A DNA stretch of 64,000 nucleotides from Rhizobium sp. TH135 (GCF_002855515.1 NZ_PKRP01000001.1:372001-436000); one strand, 5' to 3'; counted from the first letter of the stretch, positions 1-10,182 are shown. A program made the numbers and translations. Notes: a model not told the origin generated them from the sequence alone.

Positions 1-347
1 TCACGCATTACACCGTGCTGGAGCGCTACGGCGAAAAGCCCGACGCCACCTGCCTTGCCTCGTTGGTCGAGTGCCGCCTGGAGACGGGTCGCACCCATCA
101 GATCCGCGTCCACATGGCCCATATCGGCAATCCGCTGATCGGCGACCAGGAATATGGCGCCGCCTTCAAGACCAAGTCGAACCTCCTGCCCGAGGACGCC
201 AAGCGGGCGGTGAACAAGTTCCACCGCCAGGCGCTCCATGCCTATCTCTTGGCGTTCGAACATCCGACCACGGGCAAGACCATGCGTTTCGAGGCTCCCA
301 TCCCGGCGGATCTTCAGAAGGTCATCGATGCGCTGAAGGTGATGTAA
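1..347 (+). CDS. RluA-family 23S rRNA pseudouridine synthase, C-terminal part (5' partial)
   Basis: The reading frame is open from the window edge (first full codon at base 3) to a TAA at 345-347, so only about the last 115 residues are present. They carry the conserved RluA/RluC/RluD features: [21 protein letters not shown] near the start and [11 protein letters not shown] near the end, both typical of the catalytic domain's C-terminal half. Enzymes of this family isomerise uridines in 23S rRNA. The catalytic Asp motif (HRLD) lies outside the window. The rpoH gene about 1.2 kb downstream matches the rluD-rpoH neighbourhood of rhizobia, which favours RluD, but RluA and RluC cannot be excluded. 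The gene converges on an EamA transporter 18 bases away. Confidence 0.88.
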   Translation, partial: THYTVLERYGEKPDATCLASLVECRLETGRTHQIRVHMAHIGNPLIGDQEYGAAFKTKSNLLPEDAKRAVNKFHRQALHAYLLAFEHPTTGKTMRFEAPIPADLQKVIDALKVM

Positions 348-365
348 CGAAACCTCTATCAGGCG

Positions 366-1250
366 CTAACGGTCGATGGACGGCACGGCCACGACCACTG
401 GCGCATTGCGCGCCAGCAGGACGTGGCCGACGACGGCCGCAAGCACGACTATGCCGCCGATCAACGTCGTCAATGCCGGCACGTCGCCGAGGAACAGCCA
501 CACCCAGAACGGTGCAAGCGGCGCATCCAGCGCTCCGATGAGTGCCGATTCCACGGGCGGAACGTCTCGGGCACCAATGGTCAGCAGCAGAAAGCCCAGC
601 GAGAAGGCCAGCACCCCGAAACCGAGAACGACCAGGAGATCGTGCGACGAGGTGGCCAACGGCGTCGCGAAGGGCAGTGCCACGGTCGCGCTCAGGAAGC
701 AGGACACAACGGTGCAGGGCAGCGCCGGCTTGTCCGGATAACGGCGCACAAGCACGGTCCAGAGTGCGACCATGGCGGTCATGGCAAAGGCCAGCAGATC
801 ACCGAACAGCGTGCCTTCCTCGCCACTGCCGATCATCACCGCCACGCCAGCCATCGCCACACCGCTGGCAATCAGCGCCACTCTGCCCGGACGTTCGCCA
901 AGCAGCAGGAAACCAAGGCCGGCTGCGAGAAACGGGCATGTTGCAAAGATGATCGCCACATGCGCGACGGACGTTGTGTAGAGCGCGCCAATGAACAGGA
1001 CGGCGCAGGCAGCCGATGTCGCGCATATCAGAAGGCCCGGCCACCCGAGGCGGACGAAATCGGCGATGATCCGGCGTCGTGCGGTAACCGCCAGCACGGC
1101 AAGCAGGAAGACCCCGGCGATCGTACCGCGCAGGAAAAGAAGCGTGGGCCCATCGATCGACACCAGCCGGGTCATGAGCCCTGCCGTGGACAACGCCACG
1201 GTGGCGGCACTGACAGCAACGAGCCCGCGCGAATAGGCAGACAGGGACAT
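366..1250 (-). CDS. EamA/DMT-family inner-membrane transporter
   Basis: A 294-residue hydrophobic protein with about ten predicted transmembrane segments arranged as two EamA repeats, the usual layout and length for drug/metabolite transporters of the RhaT/YdcZ type. Each half ends in a small-residue-rich helix (for example LLLGERPG at mid-protein and LFLGDVPALTTLIGG near the end), a common EamA signature. The substrate cannot be read from the sequence. The ATG at 1250 (MSLSAYSRG) is preferred because the longer frame starts at a TTG without a clear ribosome binding site. It is transcribed away from rpoH and converges on the pseudouridine synthase. Confidence 0.85.
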   Translation of the reverse strand: MSLSAYSRGLVAVSAATVALSTAGLMTRLVSIDGPTLLFLRGTIAGVFLLAVLAVTARRRIIADFVRLGWPGLLICATSAACAVLFIGALYTTSVAHVAIIFATCPFLAAGLGFLLLGERPGRVALIASGVAMAGVAVMIGSGEEGTLFGDLLAFAMTAMVALWTVLVRRYPDKPALPCTVVSCFLSATVALPFATPLATSSHDLLVVLGFGVLAFSLGFLLLTIGARDVPPVESALIGALDAPLAPFWVWLFLGDVPALTTLIGGIVVLAAVVGHVLLARNAPVVVAVPSIDR

Positions 1251-1394
1251 GGGAGAACTTTCGAAGAGCAGACGATAGACCCTTATAACATTCCGCAACT
1301 GACACCATATCGTCAGCAGCCGACAAGGCCTGACGCCCGAGTGGTGTCATTGAATCGCGAACACTCCGTCACGGCCTCGTGAGGGAACACAAGG

Positions 1395-1423
1395 CTTGTA
1401 TCGCCGTTTTGCCATACTTATCT
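1395..1423 (+). promoter_or_regulatory. candidate rpoH promoter
   Basis: CTTGTA at 1395-1400 is followed after 17 bases by TTATCT at 1418-1423. This resembles the alphaproteobacterial CTTGAC-N17-CTATAT layout and, through its CTTG element, also RpoH-type promoters. It lies about 90 bases upstream of the rpoH ATG. It is a pattern match only; the transcription start is not known. Confidence 0.35.
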
Positions 1424-1435
1424 GTCATATGGATT

Positions 1436-1460
1436 TCCGTGGGGAAGTGAGATCCACGGA
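1436..1460 (+). promoter_or_regulatory. hairpin in the rpoH 5' untranslated region
   Basis: TCCGTGG at 1436-1442 pairs perfectly with CCACGGA at 1454-1460 across an 11-base loop. It lies just downstream of the candidate promoter and about 50 bases before the rpoH ribosome binding site (AAGGGGGTG). It could affect mRNA stability or translation, but it does not cover the ribosome binding site, so a direct thermosensor role is not evident. Confidence 0.4.
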
Positions 1461-1511
1461 GATCGGGTTCGCCGTTGCTTTGGGAGCCCAGTAGGAAAAA
1501 GGGGGTGCTTT

Positions 1512-2414
1512 ATGGCCCGCAGTAGTTTGCCATCGATCACAGCCGGCGAAGCCGGCCTCAATCGCTATCTCGACGAAATCCGCAAGTTCCCGATGCTGGA
1601 GCCGCAGGAAGAATACATGCTCGCGAAGCGTTACGCCGAGCATGGTGACCGCGACGCCGCACACCGTCTCGTAACCAGCCATTTGCGCCTCGTGGCGAAG
1701 ATTGCCATGGGTTATCGTGGCTATGGCCTGCCGATCGGCGAAGTCGTCTCGGAAGGCAATGTCGGCCTGATGCAGGCCGTGAAGAAATTCGATCCCGAGC
1801 GCGGCTTCCGCCTGGCGACTTATGCCATGTGGTGGATCAAGGCCTCGATCCAGGAATACATCCTGCGCTCCTGGTCGCTGGTCAAGATGGGCACGACCGC
1901 CAATCAGAAGCGCCTGTTCTTCAACCTGCGTCGCCTCAAGGGCAAGATCCAGGCGATAGAAGAAGGCGACTTGAAGCCCGACCAGGTCACCGAGATCGCA
2001 ACCAAGCTCAAGGTGTCCGAGGAAGAGGTTATCTCCATGAACCGTCGCCTCTCCGGCGACGCCTCGCTCAACGCACCGCTGCGCGCCTCCGAAGGCGAAA
2101 GCGGTCAGTGGCAGGATTGGCTGGTCGACGACCACGAGAGCCAGGAAGCCGTGCTGATCGAGCAGGACGAGCTTGAGACCCGCCGCAGCATGCTGAAGCG
2201 CGCCATGAGCGTGCTGAACGAACGCGAGCAGCGCATCTTCGAGGCCCGCCGTCTGGCAGAAGATCCGGTGACACTCGAAGAGCTGTCCGCCGAATTCGAC
2301 ATCAGCCGCGAACGCGTGCGCCAGATCGAGGTTCGCGCCTTTGAAAAGGTCCAGGAGGCCGTCCAGAAGGACGCGCTCGAACGGGCCAAGGCACTGCGGG
2401 TAGTCGAGGCTTAA
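1512..2414 (+). CDS. rpoH: RNA polymerase heat-shock sigma factor RpoH (sigma-32)
   Basis: A 300-residue group 3 sigma factor, the normal length for alphaproteobacterial RpoH. Region 2 holds the core-binding and -10-reading segment (EGNVGLMQAVKKFD around residue 81 and the Trp pair in YAMWWIKASIQ near 104-114). The RpoH box NQKRLFFNLRR lies at residues 131-141 and separates RpoH from the housekeeping RpoD. Region 4.2 near the C-terminus has the helix-turn-helix that contacts -35 elements (TLEELSAEF, SRERVRQIE). The ATG is preceded by a purine-rich AGGAAAAAGGGGG. Rhizobia usually have more than one RpoH; the position beside an rluD-like gene suggests the rpoH1 type. It directs transcription of chaperone and protease genes on heat or acid stress. 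Confidence 0.97.
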   Translation: MARSSLPSITAGEAGLNRYLDEIRKFPMLEPQEEYMLAKRYAEHGDRDAAHRLVTSHLRLVAKIAMGYRGYGLPIGEVVSEGNVGLMQAVKKFDPERGFRLATYAMWWIKASIQEYILRSWSLVKMGTTANQKRLFFNLRRLKGKIQAIEEGDLKPDQVTEIATKLKVSEEEVISMNRRLSGDASLNAPLRASEGESGQWQDWLVDDHESQEAVLIEQDELETRRSMLKRAMSVLNEREQRIFEARRLAEDPVTLEELSAEFDISRERVRQIEVRAFEKVQEAVQKDALERAKALRVVEA

Positions 2415-2442
2415 GGGCCGTCGACCCTGGTGACAATTGTTC

Positions 2443-2474
2443 AAGCCGTCCGGGCAACCGGGCGGCTTTTCCTT
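2443..2474 (+). terminator. Rho-independent terminator of rpoH
   Basis: AAGCCGTCCGG pairs with CCGGGCGGCTT (one G-U) around a GCAA tetraloop, followed by TTTTCCTTT. It lies 28 bases after the rpoH stop codon. Confidence 0.85.
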
Positions 2475-2491
2475 TGAGGTCGTGCCGCGCG

Positions 2492-3274
2492 TTATTCGGC
2501 TGCCAGTTGCTGCCGCGAGAAGACCGCAAGTCCAAGTCCGGTCAGGACGCAGAACCAGCCGAGAAGCACGGCAACACCGACCAACGCCGCAATCGGCGCC
2601 CCTCCCGCCAGCAACCAGTCCCGCAGCGCCTGGGCCGCATAACTCGGCAAGGGCAGCCTGTCCGCATCCGCTCCCAGATAGAGCTGCAGCAGTGTCGAAC
2701 CGATCGCCAGCAGAAAGGCCGGGATGACGGCTGCGATCATCGACCGGAAGGCAACGACGAGCAGACCAGCGAGCGCCGCCAGCACCGCGAGTTCAAGGAA
2801 TGCGATGCCGAACGCCGCTACCAGCGTAATCAGCGAGGATGCGGAGAGGTCGAGACCTTGCCCCTGCAAAACACCAAACAGCACACTGAGCAGTATGTCC
2901 CCGACCGCGGCCAGCAGCAGGGCCAGTGCGAGCCACGCCAGGCACACGAGCAGCTTGGCGGCGAAGAGCTGCACGCGCGCGTGCCTCGGCACCAGCAGCC
3001 TCCAGGTCGCATAGCGATATTCAAGAAAGAAGACGGTAGCGATCCCGAGCGCGAACAGCAGGTGCCCCAGCGAATTCCCCGAGAGACTGAGGCTCTTGGC
3101 CGCCGACAGGAAAACATCGACATCACCGGACTGCCGCCCTAGACGCAGATAGACGAAGCCCGCGATGACTAGCTTGACCAGAAGTGCTGCCAGCGGGACG
3201 GCCATGAAACCCCAGAACAGTATGCCCGGTTGACGGACGAGCTTGAGCATTTCGGCAGAGAGAAGCGGCCTCAT
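2492..3274 (-). CDS. ABC-2 type transporter permease
   Basis: A 260-residue integral membrane protein with about six hydrophobic segments and a cytoplasmic N-terminus (MRPLLSAEMLKLVRQPG), the layout of ABC-2/BcrB-like permeases that pair with a separate ATPase. The ATG at 3274 overlaps the stop codon of the ATPase gene by four bases (ATGA), so the two are translationally coupled. A longer frame exists upstream but runs inside the ATPase gene and is rejected. Together the pair would form an exporter in the inner membrane; the substrate (a lipid, peptide or antibiotic-like compound) cannot be told from the sequence. Confidence 0.85.
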   Translation of the reverse strand: MRPLLSAEMLKLVRQPGILFWGFMAVPLAALLVKLVIAGFVYLRLGRQSGDVDVFLSAAKSLSLSGNSLGHLLFALGIATVFFLEYRYATWRLLVPRHARVQLFAAKLLVCLAWLALALLLAAVGDILLSVLFGVLQGQGLDLSASSLITLVAAFGIAFLELAVLAALAGLLVVAFRSMIAAVIPAFLLAIGSTLLQLYLGADADRLPLPSYAAQALRDWLLAGGAPIAALVGVAVLLGWFCVLTGLGLAVFSRQQLAAE

Positions 3275-4215
3275 GAGCGTACCTCCCGCGTCTCCGACAG
3301 GAAGACGGTTTCGAGATCCGGCTTGATCCATTTGGCTTCGTGAATGCGAACGCCTGCATTGGCGAGCGACAGGATGAGGTTGGGCACCTCCGTCCGCTCG
3401 ACCCGCACATAGACGCCACCATCCGCTTCCTCGGCCGCATCTCCGAGACGAGAAACAAGCGCGTCCGGCGCGTCCACCTTCAGCCAGAAGCGTCCGTCAC
3501 GATCGAGCAGATCGGCAACTGCCCCTTCAGCCACCAGCCTCCCCCGCTGGAGGATCGCCACCCGGTCGCAGACCCTTTCCACCTCGTCCAGCAGATGACT
3601 GGACAGAAGCACCGTCAGGCCATCGCGATGCGCCAGATCGTGGATGAGGGCACGCATTTCCAGAATGCCGTCGGGATCGAGGCCATTGGTCGGTTCGTCG
3701 AGGACGAGCGCCTCCGGCTGCCCGATCAGCGCACAGCCGATACCGAGCCGTTGCTTCATGCCGAGCGAGAAGCCCGACACGGCCTTGTCCGCCGCCTTCT
3801 CAAGCCCGATACGCTGCAGGACAGGCTCCACCAGCGCCAGGGTGCCGGTAGCGCGCGCCAGCATCTGCAGATGCTCGCGGGCCGTCAGAAAGGGATAGAA
3901 GCTCGGCGATTCGATCAGCATGCCGAGCCGGCTACGCTGGGCCGGGCCTGCAGCCTCGCCGAAGATCCTGATCTCGCCGCGATCGGGGCGTAACAATCCG
4001 GCAAGAATGCGCAGAAGCGTGCTCTTGCCCGCCCCGTTCGGCCCGAGCAGGCCGTAGACCACGCCTCGGGGGATGGAGAGGCTCAAGCCATCGAGCGCCT
4101 GGACGGCCACGCTGCCGCGACCGAACCCCTTGCTGACGGAGAGAAAGGCAATGGCCGAATCCCCGCCCGGACCGGCAGAGGGGATGGTCGAAACTCGCTG
4201 CGCCTGCGCTGACAT
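3271..4215 (-). CDS. ABC transporter ATP-binding protein (BcrA/CcmA type)
   Basis: A 314-residue ABC ATPase. Walker A is GPNGAGKST at residues 58-66, the signature region is SGFSLGMKQRLGIG at about 147-160, and Walker B with the catalytic Glu is VLDEP at 171-175, followed by the D-loop NGLDP and the switch His in SSHLLDEVE. The C-terminal roughly 80 residues match the extension seen in BcrA-type exporter ATPases. It is the first gene of a two-gene operon with the downstream permease. About 25 residues precede the fold; an internal start is possible, but none has a clearly better ribosome binding site. Confidence 0.92.
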   Translation of the reverse strand: MSAQAQRVSTIPSAGPGGDSAIAFLSVSKGFGRGSVAVQALDGLSLSIPRGVVYGLLGPNGAGKSTLLRILAGLLRPDRGEIRIFGEAAGPAQRSRLGMLIESPSFYPFLTAREHLQMLARATGTLALVEPVLQRIGLEKAADKAVSGFSLGMKQRLGIGCALIGQPEALVLDEPTNGLDPDGILEMRALIHDLAHRDGLTVLLSSHLLDEVERVCDRVAILQRGRLVAEGAVADLLDRDGRFWLKVDAPDALVSRLGDAAEEADGGVYVRVERTEVPNLILSLANAGVRIHEAKWIKPDLETVFLSETREVRS

Positions 4216-4287
4216 GACGTCTTCCCTGCCCTTGATCCTGCATGGGTCGCCGGCGGATGATACTGCCGACGCACACCCCTCAACTCG

Positions 4288-4321
4288 AAAAGAAAAATCC
4301 GCCGGGAGATACCCGACGGAT
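4288..4321 (-). terminator. Rho-independent terminator of the 836-residue protein gene
   Basis: On the minus strand ATCCGTCGGG pairs with CCCGGCGGAT around a five-base loop and is followed by TTTTTCTTTT. It sits between this gene's stop (4348) and the downstream ABC ATPase start (4215), so the two are separate transcription units. Confidence 0.85.
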
Positions 4322-4347
4322 CCTTGGAAAAGCGATAGGAACGAGCC

Positions 4348-6858
4348 TCAGTTCGCCGGTGCGGCGGGCGTCAGAGCCGCCCATTCGCGCAGCACCTGCT
4401 CGAAGACGTTTCCGCCCGTCGTGCCCTTGTCCAACGTGATCAGAGCGCGACGACCGTTGCGATAGGTGACGGGAATGTCGATCCAGCCGCGGGTCGAGAG
4501 AAGCTCCATGTTGCGCTTCACAACATCCTCGAAGTCGTTGAGCGCCACGAGGTAGGTGTCGTCCGTCACCTTGGCCGTGACGGCCACGAGCGGGTCGCCA
4601 CGGTCCTGCTCGGTGCGCTTCATGGCGATCCGCTGAAGGTTCTCGATGGCACCGCCTTCGAAATCAGCGGGCACGGAGAAGACCACTTCGATGATGTGGC
4701 TCGCCGGCAGCGAGTTGTCGGTGTTGCGCTTGATCGTCAGCAGCGCGGAGATGCCACGCTCCGGCACGTTGATGCGTCCCTGGATTTGCGGGTCAGGCCG
4801 GCCATCAGCACCGTTCTCGCGCACGGCACTCCAGCTGATCGAACCGGGGACGGCAACCGGCGTCGCCTGGCCGATGCGCTCTTCATAGAGGAAGAGCTTC
4901 TCGCCACCGGCAACCGGCGCCGTATTGGCAGCAGTACCCGGCGTCTGTGTTGTAGCAGTGCCGCTGGCAGCCGCCGGAGCATCAGTGGGTTCAACCGTCG
5001 AGGCAACCGTCTGGGCCGAGACCGAGCGTCCTTCGGCGGGTGCACCGGTGATCGGGGCGGAACCCGCACCTTCATCGATCTCCGTGCCATCGGCGCGCAG
5101 CCGCTGGGTAAACTTCTGTTCGGCCTCGCCATTGGCAGCGGCAGGAGCGGCCGCCGTTTCGGCTGCCGGTGCCTCGGTCGACGGCTGCGGATCGGCAGGC
5201 GTCGTAGCCGGCGGGGCAGTCGCTTCTTCGGCAGGCGCGACTTCGCCGGTCAGATTGGCGACCATGCTGCCGATATCATCCCGCATGCTCCAGGCCAGAT
5301 ACCCACCACCGGCGAGCACGACGAGGACCAGAGCGCCGACGATCAACGGCGCGAAATTGCGACGCTTCTTAGGCTCAAGACGATAGGCCGGCTGCTGGCC
5401 GTAGCCGCCAACCAGGGCTTCCATGCCGTCGGCCTGGTTGGCCAGGTCGACCTGTGCGCCCTTGGCACTCGGCGCAAAGCTGTTGATGTGGTCGTCCCAT
5501 TCGGTCGAAGGGATTGACGCGCCTGCGGCAGATCCAGCTTCGGCATCGCGTGCCGGCGTCCCGTCCGCATGCTCCTGGAACCACTGGCTGAAGTCGTCGG
5601 CATCGACTGATGCGGCAGCCGGAGTGGCCGCAAGTGCGCCAAGCACCACCGGATCTGCGGGTGGCAACTCAAGGCCCTGCGGCGCGACATAGTCGCGGCT
5701 GGCTTCGACATGAACCGGTTCTTCATAGGCCGGGAACTCGTCCGTCGGCGTATAGGAAATGGCAGTCGGGCCCGGTTCGATTTCCGGCAGTTCCGGCACG
5801 CGGTTCGCGGCAGTTTCCGTGGCGACCGGCATGTCCCAGCTTGCCTGGGGAATGCTGGGTGCCGGATCGAGCGCACGGCTTTGCAGCCAGTCTTCGACCG
5901 AATCGACCCGGATGCCGAGCGCCGGTGCTTCCGGTTCAAGATGGGCCTCGACCTTCGGCTCCTCGACGGCTTCAGGCTCGAAAACCATCGGCGCGACTTC
6001 AACTGCGGGCGCGATATCCCATGCAGGCTGAGCAGGCTCGGGCTCTTCGGCCCGGGACCAGTTTTCCTCGGCCGTCGGCGCATTGCTGAATGTCGCATGT
6101 TCGACGCCCGGTTCAAACGCATCCGCGGACTGCGGGGTCGGCTCCTCGACGATCTCAGGCTCGACCTGCGGGGGCTCAGCCATCTCCGGCTCGGTCCGCG
6201 TTTCGTAGATACGGGCGAAATCAGCTTCAGGAGCGTCATGGCCGAAGGTCGGCTCGGTCCGCCAGGAGGTCTCCTCCGATGCGGCCGGCACGATCGGCTC
6301 AAGATCTTCCTGCGGTGCTGCGTCGACCTCATCTACCTGTTCGGCAGCGTAGGGAGCCTCGGACGCAGGCTCCTCCTGATACGCGTCGATCGTCTCAGCC
6401 TCAGGCGCAGGCGCGGCAGGCTCCGACATATGCGCATCGGCCCAGTCGTCCCCTGTTACGGCAGGTGCGGCCTCGACCGAATCCATCTCGGCAGCCTGGA
6501 CTTCGTCGTGAGGAGCGGCCTCTACAGGTGCTTCGGGCTCCGGCGCGGGCTCGGCCCATGCGGGTGCGGCGGCAGCAGCAGCTACAGTGGTCGCAGCAAC
6601 TGCAGTCGGCATGGCGACCGGCGGCGCATCGTCGAGCGGCGCCAAGGCTTCCGCATGCTCTGCCTCGACCTCCAGGATAGCCTGATCGAGCTTGTCCAGC
6701 TGGCGCTGAAGCATGTGCTCGGGCGGGCGCGGTGACATGTTCTCGAGCTGCCGAACGACAGCGGCGCGAGCCTTTTCATAGACCCGCGCACGCATCTCCG
6801 GGGTATTGTTCGAGAGCCCGTCAACGGCCCGTCGAATCACTGCGATAAAGTCAGCCAT
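4348..6858 (-). CDS. large Ala/Glu/Pro-rich single-span membrane protein, unknown function
   Basis: An 836-residue protein with three parts. Residues 1 to about 70 form a charged helical domain (starting MADFIAVIRRAVDGLSNN) that looks conserved. Residues 70-500 are strongly acidic, low-complexity Ala/Glu/Pro sequence with no recognisable fold. A basic stretch (EPKKRRNFAP) precedes one transmembrane helix at about 503-523. The roughly 310-residue C-terminal part begins with another Ala/Pro/Thr linker and ends in a folded-looking domain of about 170 residues (from KLFLYEERIG). The basic stretch predicts an inside N-terminus and a periplasmic C-terminal domain. ATG 6858 is chosen over GTG 6864 because AGAGAA is better spaced. 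It lies next to purA. A link between cytoplasm and cell wall is possible but unproven. Confidence 0.8.
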   Translation of the reverse strand: MADFIAVIRRAVDGLSNNTPEMRARVYEKARAAVVRQLENMSPRPPEHMLQRQLDKLDQAILEVEAEHAEALAPLDDAPPVAMPTAVAATTVAAAAAAPAWAEPAPEPEAPVEAAPHDEVQAAEMDSVEAAPAVTGDDWADAHMSEPAAPAPEAETIDAYQEEPASEAPYAAEQVDEVDAAPQEDLEPIVPAASEETSWRTEPTFGHDAPEADFARIYETRTEPEMAEPPQVEPEIVEEPTPQSADAFEPGVEHATFSNAPTAEENWSRAEEPEPAQPAWDIAPAVEVAPMVFEPEAVEEPKVEAHLEPEAPALGIRVDSVEDWLQSRALDPAPSIPQASWDMPVATETAANRVPELPEIEPGPTAISYTPTDEFPAYEEPVHVEASRDYVAPQGLELPPADPVVLGALAATPAAASVDADDFSQWFQEHADGTPARDAEAGSAAGASIPSTEWDDHINSFAPSAKGAQVDLANQADGMEALVGGYGQQPAYRLEPKKRRNFAPLIVGALVLVVLAGGGYLAWSMRDDIGSMVANLTGEVAPAEEATAPPATTPADPQPSTEAPAAETAAAPAAANGEAEQKFTQRLRADGTEIDEGAGSAPITGAPAEGRSVSAQTVASTVEPTDAPAAASGTATTQTPGTAANTAPVAGGEKLFLYEERIGQATPVAVPGSISWSAVRENGADGRPDPQIQGRINVPERGISALLTIKRNTDNSLPASHIIEVVFSVPADFEGGAIENLQRIAMKRTEQDRGDPLVAVTAKVTDDTYLVALNDFEDVVKRNMELLSTRGWIDIPVTYRNGRRALITLDKGTTGGNVFEQVLREWAALTPAAPAN

Positions 6859-6876
6859 CAGCACTTTCTCTAAGGC

Positions 6877-6897
6877 GCCGGCCCGCTGAGGGCCGGC
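6877..6897. terminator. GC-rich hairpin between purA and the 836-residue protein gene
   Basis: GCCGGCCC at 6877-6884 pairs with GGGCCGGC at 6890-6897 around a GCTGA loop. On the minus strand it follows the purA stop by 23 bases, but no T-run follows, so it may be a weak terminator or an mRNA stabiliser. Confidence 0.5.
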
Positions 6898-6919
6898 AGA
6901 AATTTATTAAATTCCGAGA

Positions 6920-8218
<1,299 letters not shown>

Positions 8219-8434
8219 CACATAATCCTGTATATCGCGCAGCGTCTGCGCCCTACCCAAACCCGCGCATCTATACTGTGTTGTTTTTGGGAAATCGACC
8301 CGTCTTGACGGGCGATTTGGCTTTTTGCGTGACAAAGCATGCCCCCTCGCCTATTTCGGAGGCAATTCGCGCTGAGCCGGACCGGGAGGAAACGGGTTCG
8401 ACGACCGGTGCCAGCCCGCAGGGAAGAGACGCCT

Positions 8435-9349
8435 TTGCCCATTCGCGCATACAGCTTTCTCGTCATCACCACATTGCTTTGGGGCGGCAATACCATCGCC
8501 GGCAAGCTGGCGCTCGGCCATGTCAGCCCCATGGTGCTGAGCTTCGGACGCTGGGCGCTCGCGACCCTCGTCATCGCGTCGATCGCGATCCCGCAGATCC
8601 GCAAGGACTGGGATGTCCTAAAAGCCAACTGGAAGCTGCTGATTTTCTACGGCGCCGTCGGCTATGCCGCCTTCAACGGTTTCCTCTACACAGCGCTGAA
8701 ATACACGAGCGCCGTCAACGGCGCGATCGAACAGGGCGCCATCCCCGTCCTGATCTTCGTCATCAACTTCCTGCTGTTCCGCATCCAGGTCTCGGCGATC
8801 CAGATCCTCGGCTTCCTGATCAGCTTCGTCGGCGCGGCCGTCACCGCCTCGCATGGCGACCTGCAGACGCTGCTGACGCTGACCCTGAACTACGGCGACC
8901 TGTTGATGCTCTTTGCCGGCATTTCCTATGCGATCTACACGGTCTCGTTGCGCTGGAAGCCGCCGGTGCACTGGAAGAGCCTGATGGCCGTGCCGGCACT
9001 CGCCGCCGCCCTCACCTGTCTGCCTCTTCTCTGGTGGGAAGCTGGCCGCGGCGAACTCATCCTGCCCGACACGCGCGGCTGGCTGATCATTCTCTATGCC
9101 GGCCTGTTCCCCTCGCTGATCTCGCAGATCCTCTACATCAAGGGCGTCGAAGGCATTGGCGCCAACCGCGCTGGCCTCTTCATCAACCTGGTGCCGGTCT
9201 TTGGCACTCTGCTCTCGATCACCATCCTCGGAGAGACCCTGGAAGTCTTCCACATCGTGGCACTCGTTCTGGTCCTCGGCGGCATCGCGATCGCCGAATG
9301 GGGCAAGCCGCCAGCTGACAAGCCTGCAGCCGACAAACCAGCCAACTGA
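8435..9349 (+). CDS. EamA/DMT-family inner-membrane transporter
   Basis: About 304 residues with ten predicted membrane helices in two EamA repeats (first repeat opening RAYSFLVITTLLWGGNTIAGK, second around ILYAGLFPSLISQILYIKG with LGETLEVFH near the end). The likely start is TTG 8435, preceded by AGGGAAGAG; the frame is open further upstream to 8339, but that segment is arginine-rich and not membrane-like. The C-terminus ends in a short hydrophilic Pro/Ala/Lys/Asp repeat (PADKPAADKPA). The substrate is unknown. It is distinct in sequence from the EamA protein at 366-1250. Confidence 0.85.
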   Translation: MPIRAYSFLVITTLLWGGNTIAGKLALGHVSPMVLSFGRWALATLVIASIAIPQIRKDWDVLKANWKLLIFYGAVGYAAFNGFLYTALKYTSAVNGAIEQGAIPVLIFVINFLLFRIQVSAIQILGFLISFVGAAVTASHGDLQTLLTLTLNYGDLLMLFAGISYAIYTVSLRWKPPVHWKSLMAVPALAAALTCLPLLWWEAGRGELILPDTRGWLIILYAGLFPSLISQILYIKGVEGIGANRAGLFINLVPVFGTLLSITILGETLEVFHIVALVLVLGGIAIAEWGKPPADKPAADKPAN

Positions 9350-9354
9350 CCGGA

Positions 9355-10134
9355 TCAATCGTCCGCCTCTGCCTCGCCTCCAACCGACAGGATCGTGACC
9401 TCGCCGGACATCAACCGCGCTGCGGTCAAGAGGCCCGTGCGATAGCAATGGGTGTCGAGGCTCACCCGATCCGGCCCGACATGCGGGAGCCGCATCGGCG
9501 TGTGGCCATGGAAGACCCGGACAGGCAGCCCTGGCCCGAGCTCCAGGAAAGATCGCCGGATCCACATCAGATCATCGTCGCTCTGCTCTGAAAGTGGACG
9601 CCCTGGCCGGATGCCGGCATGGGCGAAAACATCCGTTCCAACGGTCAGCAAGACCGGCAGCGTCCGAAGAAACGTCAAATGGCTATCCGGAACGGCGGCC
9701 CGGATCGCGGTGCGCAGCGGATGAATGGCGCGAGGGCCATCGCTGTCGATCTCAACGCCGTAAGATTGAAACGTCTCCACCGCGCCATGATCGAGGACCC
9801 AATCACCTGCCGGATCTCCTTCGAGGAAGGCGAGGAACGCGTCATCATGGTTGCCACGCAGGCAGACCCGCTCAAACCCGGCCGGGGGTGCAGCGATCAG
9901 GTGATAAAGGACGGTAGCTGACTGCGGTCCGCGATCGACATAATCGCCCAACATCACGATCAGCTTGCGCCCATCGATGGCGTCGGCATCTTCGACAATC
10001 CGCTTCTCGAGTTCGAGCAGGGCATCGAGACAGCCATGCACATCGCCGATGGCATAGATTGCCGCATAGTCCGACGGCTCCGCCATGAGGCGTGAAGCCC
10101 GCACGCCGTCAGCGGAACTGAGCTCTTCCATCAT
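9355..10134 (-). CDS. calcineurin-like metallophosphatase (Ser/Thr phosphatase or ApaH-like)
   Basis: A 259-residue PPP-family phosphoesterase. The metal-binding motifs are GDVHG at residues 30-34, GDYVDRG at 63-69 and RGNHD at 93-97, with VFHGHTP further on, so both metal ions should be bound. Members of this group remove phosphate from Ser/Thr or split dinucleoside tetraphosphates; the sequence does not settle which. The start at 10134 is preceded by GAGGGG with normal spacing, and a second ATG follows directly. The gene converges on the EamA gene with five bases between the stops. Confidence 0.88.
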   Translation of the reverse strand: MMEELSSADGVRASRLMAEPSDYAAIYAIGDVHGCLDALLELEKRIVEDADAIDGRKLIVMLGDYVDRGPQSATVLYHLIAAPPAGFERVCLRGNHDDAFLAFLEGDPAGDWVLDHGAVETFQSYGVEIDSDGPRAIHPLRTAIRAAVPDSHLTFLRTLPVLLTVGTDVFAHAGIRPGRPLSEQSDDDLMWIRRSFLELGPGLPVRVFHGHTPMRLPHVGPDRVSLDTHCYRTGLLTAARLMSGEVTILSVGGEAEADD

Positions 10135-10182
10135 GATCCATCCCCTCGGTGCCCATAACTCAGAGCAAAGCCCAGCCAAACG

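Noticed and set aside
1425..2444. 339-residue frame on the minus strand opposite rpoH
   Set aside because: It is an antisense shadow of rpoH; the sense product has all sigma-factor regions.
4696..6735. plus-strand frames opposite the 836-residue protein gene
   Set aside because: They are Arg-rich shadows created by the repetitive Ala/Glu/Pro codons of the minus-strand gene, without start signals.
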